From Acidobacteriota bacterium (GTDB lineage: Bacteria > Acidobacteriota > Terriglobia > Terriglobales > Acidobacteriaceae): a stretch of DNA of 7,548 nt. How positions within the stretch are numbered: position 1 is the first letter of the stretch; every line of letters starts with the position of its first letter. This document shows, in pieces, positions 1 to 4,939 of this stretch. Both the position numbers and the translations under genes were made by a program. Location: NCBI GenBank assembly GCA_021811745.1, contig JAJZNH010000464.1, positions 1 to 7,548 of the forward strand, in the 5' to 3' direction. A model generated the notes under the pieces. The model was not told the DNA's origin, did no database searches, and saw only the letters and a list, made by a program, of their open reading frames with translations.

Positions 1-32
1 AATTCCGACAGGTAGCGCAGGGGATTTTCCAT
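1..32 (-). CDS. Possible 5' end of a leftward gene, cut by window edge
   Basis: On the minus strand an ATG at 32-30 opens a frame that runs off the window after ten full codons, reading MENPLRYLSE. A GGGG run lies upstream, but only two bases from the ATG, which is too close for a normal ribosome binding site. Other in-register starts (for example the ATG at 40-38, in another frame) are equally possible. The peptide is too short to assign to a family. The only support is the arrangement: a divergent gene here would explain the promoter-like and palindromic sequence between it and the rightward gene at 283. This is a guess about layout, not a recognised gene. Confidence 0.18.
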   Translation of the reverse strand, partial: MENPLRYLSE

Positions 33-59
33 ATCCCCATCGCATCGCTCTCTTAGGCC

Positions 60-74
60 GTTGCATATAGCAAC
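60..74. promoter_or_regulatory. Small perfect inverted repeat, operator-like
   Basis: GTTGC and GCAAC arms of five bases flank a five-base ATATA centre, giving a 15-base site with dyad symmetry. It sits in the presumed divergent intergenic region about 70 bases upstream of the -35 box at 144. The size and AT-rich centre suit a dimeric regulator, but five-base arms occur by chance fairly often. No second copy was noticed in the window. Confidence 0.2.
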
Positions 75-143
75 CCTGATGATAGCCAACCTGATCCCCG
101 GCCAAATTTAGATGCGTCGGCCCTGGAGGGTACACGGCTGTGC

Positions 144-173
144 TTGACAGTCCGAGCGGGGGGAACGTATATT
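144..173 (+). promoter_or_regulatory. Sigma70-type promoter for the 283-1694 gene pair
   Basis: A perfect -35 box TTGACA (144-149) is followed after 18 bases by TATATT (168-173), one mismatch from the TATAAT consensus. Transcription would start near 180, leaving a leader of about 100 bases before the ATG at 283. No convincing structure was seen in that leader. The next two genes are on the same strand with an 83-base gap and no strong terminator between them, so this promoter probably serves both. This is the best two-box promoter seen in the window. Confidence 0.62.
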
Positions 174-282
174 CGGCCCGTTCAACTTGCGGCATGGTCC
201 GGTTGGCCTGGCTGCGAATGCGCGGCTCCGAAACGTCTGAAGCAGAAGCACAAGAACATGCATAGAAATCAAGGGGTTGGCA

Positions 283-657
283 ATGGAAGAACGACTTTCT
301 TTCAACACGGCGGCTGGGACCGACGCAGGGGGGGGAGGGAAGCCGATCGTGCTCTACTGCGATCTGGCGGTCGATCCCCAACGTGAGCAGGAGATGCTGG
401 ACCATTTTCATCGGGACTTCAAGCCGGCGGCGGAGAAGTTTGAGGGGTTTATGGACCTGAAGATGGTGAAGCTGCGCAAGGTGATCCAGGGGGGACCGGT
501 ACCGGAGCCCAACATCAACTACCGCTTCCAGTTGACCTACAAGAGCGAGGAGCTACGACAGCGGTGGATTGCGTCGGAGGTTCATCAGCGGGTGTGGCCT
601 CTGATCGAGAACACCGTCACTAATGATTACTTGGTGTTGCTGACCGACAGCGTCTAG
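283..657 (+). CDS. Small dimeric alpha/beta-barrel (ABM-like) protein
   Basis: A 124-residue soluble protein with no signal peptide or membrane segment. The start is the ATG at 283 because AAGGGG (271-276) lies six bases upstream; an in-frame TTG at 277 is less likely. After a flexible Gly-rich N-terminus (residues 9-19) the pattern is strand PIVLYCDLAV (21-30), helix (about 31-53), strand FMDLKMVKLRK (56-66), strand NYRFQLTYKS (79-88), a long helix (89-112) and a last strand DYLVLLTD (116-122). This beta-alpha-beta-beta-alpha-beta order fits the ferredoxin-like dimeric alpha/beta barrel of antibiotic-biosynthesis-monooxygenase (ABM) and related proteins. Many such proteins are not monooxygenases, and no catalytic residue can be assigned here, so the function is unknown. 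It probably shares a transcript with the SMP-30 gene 83 bases downstream. A run of eight G residues (328-335) lies in its first 20 codons. Confidence 0.78.
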   Translation: MEERLSFNTAAGTDAGGGGKPIVLYCDLAVDPQREQEMLDHFHRDFKPAAEKFEGFMDLKMVKLRKVIQGGPVPEPNINYRFQLTYKSEELRQRWIASEVHQRVWPLIENTVTNDYLVLLTDSV

Positions 658-740
658 GCGCGGCTGCTCTGTTCGCGCTCGCCATTCCCGATTCGTCTTG
701 GTCAAGCGAAGTCCTCAACAAATGAAAGCGGAGGAAGCCG

Positions 741-1694
741 ATGCAGCAGGCAAGTGAACCGACCGCGCGCGTGTCGGGTGCGGAGATCGTCCATCTCGAT
801 CCCGCTCTCGAAGCGCTGATTGCTCCTGATACACCCATCGAACGAGTCGCCACGGGATTCCAATTTACGGAGGGCCCGATGTGGCGTGGGGGGCGGCTCT
901 GGTTCTCCGACCTGGTCGGGAATGGGATGTATGCCGTGGCGCCAAACGGCGCGCTGGAGCTCCTGATCGACCATGCGGGTGGGTTTGAGAATCCGCCGGT
1001 CGGCAAATTCCTAGGTTCGAACGCCATGGTCACCGCCAAGGACGGGTCGGTGCTGATGATGCAACACGGGCTGCGCCGCATCGCACGCCTGGACGCCCAG
1101 CTCAGGATTGAAAGCTTTCTCGACAGGTTTGAGGGGAAGAGACTGAACAGCCCCAACGATCTGGTCTTTGCACCGGATGGCTCGCTGTGGTTTACCGATC
1201 CGCCGTATGGTCTGATCGACCAAGACCAGGATCCGGCCAAGGAACTGGCCTTTAATGGCGTCTACCGTTATGCCGGTGGAAAGCTGACCGCTCCCATCCG
1301 CGACTTGACCCGGCCCAACGGCCTCGGCTTCTCGGCCGATGGGAAGACTCTCTACGTCTGCAATTCCGAGCCGGATATGCATGTGGCTCGGTACGAAGTG
1401 GCGGCCGACGGTTCGGTCTCGAATGCCAGCCGGTTTATCTCCTATCCCGGCTCCGCGCCGGACGTTCCCGATGGGCTGAAGCTGGACACGGCGGACAATC
1501 TGTGGACCACGGGGCCGGGTGGAATTCGTATCCTCACGCCGGACGGCAAGGTGCTGGGCCAGATCAAATTGCCGGAGGTGGCAGCCAATCTGGGCTGGGC
1601 CGATGGCGGCGAGACCTTGTATATCACGGCGACAAGCAGCGTGTATCGGCTGAGGGTGAAGACGCGGGGCAAGATGCCTCTTTACGTGCGATGA
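741..1694 (+). CDS. SMP-30/gluconolactonase family sugar-lactone hydrolase
   Basis: A 317-residue protein of the SMP-30/gluconolactonase/LRE family, a six-bladed beta propeller with one divalent metal at its centre that usually hydrolyses aldonolactones to sugar acids. The start at 741 has GGAGG (730-734) six bases upstream. The metal and substrate residues of the family are all recognisable: Glu44 in FTEGPMW, Asn139 in SPNDLVF, Asn193 in RPNGLGF and Asp244 in PDGLKLD. Their spacing closely follows human SMP30 (E18, N103, N154, D204). Repeated D-G-x-LWFTD and D-G-K-TLYV elements mark the blades. The length is normal for bacterial members. No signal peptide is seen, so it should be cytoplasmic. 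It follows the small ABM-like gene in one probable transcription unit. The true substrate is not fixed by sequence: gluconolactone, another sugar lactone or an organophosphate-like ester are all known for the family. Confidence 0.9.
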   Translation: MQQASEPTARVSGAEIVHLDPALEALIAPDTPIERVATGFQFTEGPMWRGGRLWFSDLVGNGMYAVAPNGALELLIDHAGGFENPPVGKFLGSNAMVTAKDGSVLMMQHGLRRIARLDAQLRIESFLDRFEGKRLNSPNDLVFAPDGSLWFTDPPYGLIDQDQDPAKELAFNGVYRYAGGKLTAPIRDLTRPNGLGFSADGKTLYVCNSEPDMHVARYEVAADGSVSNASRFISYPGSAPDVPDGLKLDTADNLWTTGPGGIRILTPDGKVLGQIKLPEVAANLGWADGGETLYITATSSVYRLRVKTRGKMPLYVR

Positions 1695-1701
1695 AGGAGC
1701 C

Positions 1702-1728
1702 GGGGGCGGTGCAGTCCTAACGCCTCCC
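1702..1728 (+). terminator. Hairpin just after the SMP-30 gene, no T-tract
   Basis: Bases 1702-1708 (GGGGGCG, last seven) pair with 1721-1728 (CGCC, T bulge, CCC) to give seven G-C pairs with one bulged T and a 12-base loop. It begins eight bases after the TGA stop at 1692-1694, a usual place for a terminator. No run of T follows, so it is not a classical intrinsic terminator. It could protect the 3' end, or it may simply be the left edge of the palindrome cluster described next, with which it shares the CCC arm. Confidence 0.3.
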
Positions 1729-1859
1729 CTGCGGGGCTGGACTCGCGGATTCCGTCCTTATCCCCCAGGCTTGCGCCGTGGGACTCGCGTCTTCTGCCCG
1801 CTGTGCGGGCCATCGTCTCTTGCCGTACCCGGAGAGTCCCCAGCGGGCTTTCATGCCCG
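1726..1859. repeat. Cluster of short GC-rich palindromes (REP-like)
   Basis: Four compact hairpins follow one another: CCCC-TGC-GGGG (1726-1736); CCC-A-GGC-TTGC-GCC-GT-GGG (1764-1782); a perfect six-pair GCCCGC-TGT-GCGGGC (1796-1810); and CGGGC-TTTCAT-GCCCG (1844-1859). The spacing between them is roughly 15-35 bases. Open frames across this stretch on both strands look unlike real proteins. From general knowledge, short hairpin units of this style (GCCCCTxCGGGGC, CCCAGGCTTGCGCC...GGG) are dispersed in the intergenic DNA of several soil phyla, so I read it as a palindromic repeat element. Copy number cannot be tested inside this window. Confidence 0.42.
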
Positions 1860-1929
1860 GAGGAGCAGAATCGGCCGGATGAGTGACGCCTTACACCCGA
1901 GCCGTGACTGGATGGGTTGGGAATCGAAT

Positions 1930-1994
1930 GCGGCCATGTGCGGATCAGGAGACCCGCACTACCGCCGGTCAGGAGAGGGACCCTACACTTTCTC
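1930..1994 (+). other. Second structured block upstream of the decarboxylase
   Basis: GTGCGG (1938-1943) pairs perfectly with CCGCAC (1954-1959) around a ten-base loop, and GCGG (1930-1933) with CCGC (1962-1965) outside it, separated by an unequal internal loop. Just downstream are AGGG-A-CCCT (1976-1984) and GAGA (1973-1976) facing TCTC (1991-1994). The two-tier hairpin followed by a second small hairpin loosely recalls the domain V/VI end of a group II intron. However, the loop is not a GNRA tetraloop, the AGC triad is not clear, and no reverse transcriptase is present. It could also be an untranslated leader element of the downstream gene or a relic of a mobile element. The rest of 1860-2057 shows nothing recognisable. 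Confidence 0.22.
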
Positions 1995-2038
1995 ATTGCG
2001 GAATTATGTGGACAGGGCCTGAGCGTCCGCATGGCGCT

Positions 2039-2044
2039 TATACT
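2039..2044 (+). promoter_or_regulatory. Possible -10 box for the decarboxylase gene
   Basis: TATACT lies 13 bases before the ATG at 2058. No -35 box is found at the usual 16-18 base distance; the nearest likeness, TGGACA (2009-2014), is 24 bases away. If it is real, transcription would start around 2050-2052, giving an almost leaderless mRNA. That would agree with the lack of a clear ribosome binding site before 2058. Confidence 0.22.
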
Positions 2045-2057
2045 GAGAGTCATCCTC

Positions 2058-3434
2058 ATGTCCCGCGATCCTGTACCCGGCCTTTTGTCCCGCGGCACGG
2101 AGCTGCTGGAGGAGGAGTTTGCGGCCCTGCCGGAGTTTGAGCCTGCGGCTGACGTGGAGGCGCTGACACGGGTTCTAGAAGCTACGGCGCATCGGCTGAG
2201 CGATAACTATCCTTATTTCCATCCGCTTTATGCCGGTCAGATGCTCAAGCCGCCGCATCCGGTGGCGCGGGCCGCCTACGCGCTGGCCATGAAGATCAAT
2301 CCCAACAACCATGCGCGCGATGGCGGGCGGGCCAGCTCGGAGATGGAGATCGAGGCGGTGCGGGAGATCGCCCGTATGTTCGGTTGGAGCGAGTCTCTGG
2401 GCCACCTAACCTCGAGCGGCACCCTGGCCAATCTGGAGGCGCTTTGGATTGCCGGGCAACTGGCCGCAGAGCGGCCTGGGAGTTTTAGGATTGTGGGCTC
2501 GGAGCAGGCGCATTACACTCACCGCCGCATCTCGGCCGTGCTCAAGCTGGAATACGCGGAGATTGCGACGGACAGCAGCGGGCGCATGAGTCCTGAGGCG
2601 CTGGAGGCGGAGTTGCGTCGCGGCGGTGTGGGGGCGGTGGTGGCGACACTAGGCACGACGGCTCTCGGTGCGGTGGATCCGTTGGACGAGATTCTTGCGT
2701 TACGGGAGCGGTACGGTTTCCGCGCGCACGTGGATGCGGCCTATGGCGGCTACTTCGGGCTAATTGCCGACTCGTTGGATGAGCCAGCGCGGCGCGCGTA
2801 CGCGGCCATTGGTCAGGCGGATTCAATCGCCATCGATCCTCACAAGCATGGTCTTCAACCGTATGGGTGCGGCTGTATTCTGTTCCGCGATCCGGCTGTG
2901 GGGCGGTTTTATAAGCACGATTCGCCGTACACGTACTTCACATCTAACAAACTACATTTGGGCGAGATCAGTTTAGAGTGCTCGCGCGCGGGCTCGGCGG
3001 CAGTGGCCCTTTGGGCGACGCAGCAATTGCTCCCGCTGGTTCCCGGAGGCGAGTTTGCCCGTGGACTCGCACGCGGCCGCGCGGCGGCTCTCGAACTGGA
3101 CCGGAGGTTGCGCCAGGATGGCCGCTTTCAGGCTTTGGCGGCCGGGGCGCCGGAACTGGACATTGTGGTGTGGGCGCTGCGCGCGGCGGATTTTCAGGAG
3201 GCCTCGGCGGCAGCTCAGCGGGCCTTCGACGCCTGCGCCGCGCGGGATCTTCACCTAGCTCTTGTACAATTGCCGCATTCCTGGTTCTTGTTGAACGGCG
3301 AAGAAGCGGGTGCAGAGGCGCCTGTTACGATTACCTGTTTGCGCTCTGTGCTCATGAAGCCGGTTCACGATGTCTGGCTGAACGAGATTTGGAAGCGGCT
3401 CACCGAGGCCTGCGCTGAGGTGATAGGACGATAG
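2058..3434 (+). CDS. PLP-dependent group II amino acid decarboxylase family
   Basis: A 458-residue fold-type I PLP enzyme of the group II (glutamate/tyrosine/aromatic amino acid type) decarboxylase family. Landmarks are the phosphate-binding stretch TSSGT (118-122), the ring-stacking His152 in EQAHYTH, Asp226 in HVDAAYGG that holds the pyridine nitrogen, and the Schiff-base Lys263 in DPHKHG. Further blocks typical of this subfamily are YPYFHPLYAGQMLKPPHPVA near residues 51-70, INPNNHARDGG (80-90), and HDSPYTYF and LGEISLECSR in the second half. Members are often annotated loosely as aspartate aminotransferase family or tyrosine decarboxylase; the real substrate is unknown to me. The frame stays open upstream to an ATG at 1917, but that part overlaps palindrome-rich DNA and looks non-coding. 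An ATG at 2031 adds nine residues. The 2058 start fits the family N-terminus better, though no strong ribosome binding site precedes either. The protein is cytoplasmic. galK follows 78 bases later on the same strand. Confidence 0.88.
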   Translation: MSRDPVPGLLSRGTELLEEEFAALPEFEPAADVEALTRVLEATAHRLSDNYPYFHPLYAGQMLKPPHPVARAAYALAMKINPNNHARDGGRASSEMEIEAVREIARMFGWSESLGHLTSSGTLANLEALWIAGQLAAERPGSFRIVGSEQAHYTHRRISAVLKLEYAEIATDSSGRMSPEALEAELRRGGVGAVVATLGTTALGAVDPLDEILALRERYGFRAHVDAAYGGYFGLIADSLDEPARRAYAAIGQADSIAIDPHKHGLQPYGCGCILFRDPAVGRFYKHDSPYTYFTSNKLHLGEISLECSRAGSAAVALWATQQLLPLVPGGEFARGLARGRAAALELDRRLRQDGRFQALAAGAPELDIVVWALRAADFQEASAAAQRAFDACAARDLHLALVQLPHSWFLLNGEEAGAEAPVTITCLRSVLMKPVHDVWLNEIWKRLTEACAEVIGR

Positions 3435-3512
3435 CCGGCCCGAATTGGGGAGGCGGAAGCGAATTCCCAGAGCACGCATTTCTTACTGATTTTGACGAGG
3501 TTGTTCATTCAA

Positions 3513-4667
3513 ATGCATGATCCCGCCGCATTCCGTTCGTTGCACCGCGCCCGGTTTAGCGCCGAGCCGGCCGTCTTTTCCGCTCCGGGCCGGGTAAACC
3601 TGATCGGCGAGCACACCGATTATGCAGAAGGCTTTGTAATGCCCGCGGCCATCGACTTCGCCACCCTGGCCGGAATTTCGCCGCGCACGGATGGCAAGAT
3701 TGTGATCTACTCCGAAAACTACGGAGAAGAACGTAGCTTTGAAGCCACGGCGTTGCCCGTCAAGGCTGGCCATCATTGGAGCGATTATCCGATTGGCGTG
3801 GTCGCCATTTTGGCTGGGGAGGGACACCGGATTCCGGGTTTTAGCCTGAGCCTGTGGAGCGACGTCCCCCTCAGCGCGGGCCTGTCCAGCTCCGCCGCGC
3901 TGGTAGTTTCGACGGCCCTGGCTGTCGGGTCACTGGTTGGGGCTAACTATCCAGGCCCAGTGGTGGCGCGGCTTTGCCAGCGCGCAGAGAACGAGTTTGT
4001 GGGAGCAAACTGCGGGATCATGGACCAGTTCGTCTCGGCCAACGGCGCCGAGGATCATGCGCTCTTGCTTGATTGCCGCGATCTGAGTTTCCGGCTGGCG
4101 CCGATTCCGCATTATGTGGCTCTGGTGATCGCCAATACGATGGTGAAGCACTCGGTGGTGGGCGGCGGGTACAAGGCCCGTCGCGCCGAATCGGAGGCTG
4201 CTTGTGCGGTCATTGCCAGCCACCGGGCGGGCGTGAAGTTTCTGCGCGATGCGACCCTCGATGACCTGGACAAGTGGGGGCAGGAGATGGCGCCCAAATC
4301 GTTGATGCGCGCGCGCCACATCATCAGCGAGAACCTGCGCACCGTGGCGGCCAGCGAAGCTCTGCTCCGGGGCGATATGGAAGAGTTGGGGCGGCTGATG
4401 GCCGAAGCTCATTTGAGCTACAGCCGGGACTTTGAGGCTAGTTGTGTGGAGGCCGACGCCATGGTGGCCCTGGCACAGGATCTGCCTGGATTGATCGGGG
4501 CCCGGCTTACCGGAGGAGGCTTCGGGGGCTGCACTATCAACCTGGTGGAACAGGCGCAGGCAGAGGCTTTTGCCGAAGCGCTGGGCGGCCGCTACACGGC
4601 CCAGTTCGGCATGGTTCCGCAGATCTACGTCTGCCATGCATCCGGCGGAGCGCGTCGAGTGGATTAA
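3513..4667 (+). CDS. galK: Galactokinase
   Basis: A 384-residue GHMP-family kinase that phosphorylates alpha-D-galactose to galactose-1-phosphate with ATP, the first committed Leloir step (EC 2.7.1.6). The galactokinase signature GRVNLIGEHTDY is at residues 26-37 and includes catalytic Arg27 and the sugar-binding Glu33, His34 and Asp36. The ATP-binding motif PLSAGLSSSAAL is at 119-130, the catalytic Asp171 lies in GIMDQF, and the third GHMP motif TGGGFGGC is at 333-340. The length is normal. A minor oddity is Ser121 in motif II, where Gly is more usual. The ATG at 3513 was chosen because residues 1-20 match the family N-terminus; ACGAGG (3495-3500) lies 12 bases upstream, rather far, and in-frame TTG codons at 3492 and 3501 cannot be excluded. 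No galT, galE or galM is in the window. It may be cotranscribed with the decarboxylase upstream; the 78-base gap has no clear promoter or terminator. Confidence 0.96.
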   Translation: MHDPAAFRSLHRARFSAEPAVFSAPGRVNLIGEHTDYAEGFVMPAAIDFATLAGISPRTDGKIVIYSENYGEERSFEATALPVKAGHHWSDYPIGVVAILAGEGHRIPGFSLSLWSDVPLSAGLSSSAALVVSTALAVGSLVGANYPGPVVARLCQRAENEFVGANCGIMDQFVSANGAEDHALLLDCRDLSFRLAPIPHYVALVIANTMVKHSVVGGGYKARRAESEAACAVIASHRAGVKFLRDATLDDLDKWGQEMAPKSLMRARHIISENLRTVAASEALLRGDMEELGRLMAEAHLSYSRDFEASCVEADAMVALAQDLPGLIGARLTGGGFGGCTINLVEQAQAEAFAEALGGRYTAQFGMVPQIYVCHASGGARRVD

Positions 4668-4699
4668 TGCCAAGTTAAAGAACGCAAATGGGCCCGAAT

Positions 4700-4725
4700 C
4701 CGGCGCGGCGGATGCTGCTAGCCGG
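4700..4725 (+). terminator. Strong hairpin downstream of galK, no T-tract
   Basis: CCGGC (4700-4704) pairs with GCCGG (4721-4725), and GCGGC (4705-4709) pairs with GCTGC (4714-4718, one G-T wobble). The stem is nearly continuous with ten pairs, a GGAT tetraloop and a two-base TA bulge. It begins 32 bases after the galK stop codon (4665-4667). No T-run follows, so it is either a weak or factor-assisted terminator or a 3'-end stabiliser. Since glgP has its own promoter-like sequence at 4811-4819, separation of the two transcripts here is plausible. Confidence 0.38.
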
Positions 4726-4810
4726 CGGGGATGCACAAAGACAAGTGGGTCGTCTATCTTACTCTGCGGAAAAGGGTTGCGCGGACATAAGCGATCGCTA
4801 AGACGAACTT

Positions 4811-4819
4811 TGCTAAAAT
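4811..4819 (+). promoter_or_regulatory. Extended -10 promoter for glgP
   Basis: TGC followed directly by TAAAAT (4814-4819) gives an extended -10 (TGn plus -10) element. No good -35 box is found 16-18 bases upstream, which extended -10 promoters do not need. Transcription would start near 4826. That leaves a leader of about 114 bases before the preferred ATG at 4940, containing a small GGGG-TTCTG-CCCC hairpin (4881-4893). Alternatively the ATG at 4826 itself could be used on a leaderless transcript. Confidence 0.45.
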
Positions 4820-4939
4820 CGGGGGATGTCTTGCCCAGAGAGTCGCGGCGAGACAGCTTATTGCATGTCCAGCTTCCGTAGGGGTTCTGCCCCGCAGGAT
4901 GTTTGCGCGGGTTGGGCGTACTTTGGGCAAATCGACGCC

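Noticed and set aside
722..757. Twelve-codon-scale ATG frame overlapping the SMP-30 start as a possible leader peptide
   Set aside because: It ends within the SMP-30 gene, has no ribosome binding site of its own, and contains no regulatory codon run.
620..1240. 206-residue minus-strand frame opposite the SMP-30 gene
   Set aside because: The plus-strand propeller gene has its active-site residues and a good ribosome binding site; this frame has no family features.
1917..2057. N-terminal extension of the decarboxylase frame from an ATG at 1917
   Set aside because: It overlaps hairpin-rich DNA, its residues do not resemble the family, and the family N-terminus begins close to 2058.
1682..2098. 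138-residue minus-strand frame across the intergenic region
   Set aside because: Its composition is low-information (Arg, Ser, Gly, His), it spans the palindromes and overlaps two real genes; it resembles spurious frames called from repeat DNA.
4791..4798. GCGATCGC octamer upstream of glgP
   Set aside because: An eight-base palindrome is expected now and then in GC-rich DNA, and only this single copy drew attention; nothing ties it to regulation.
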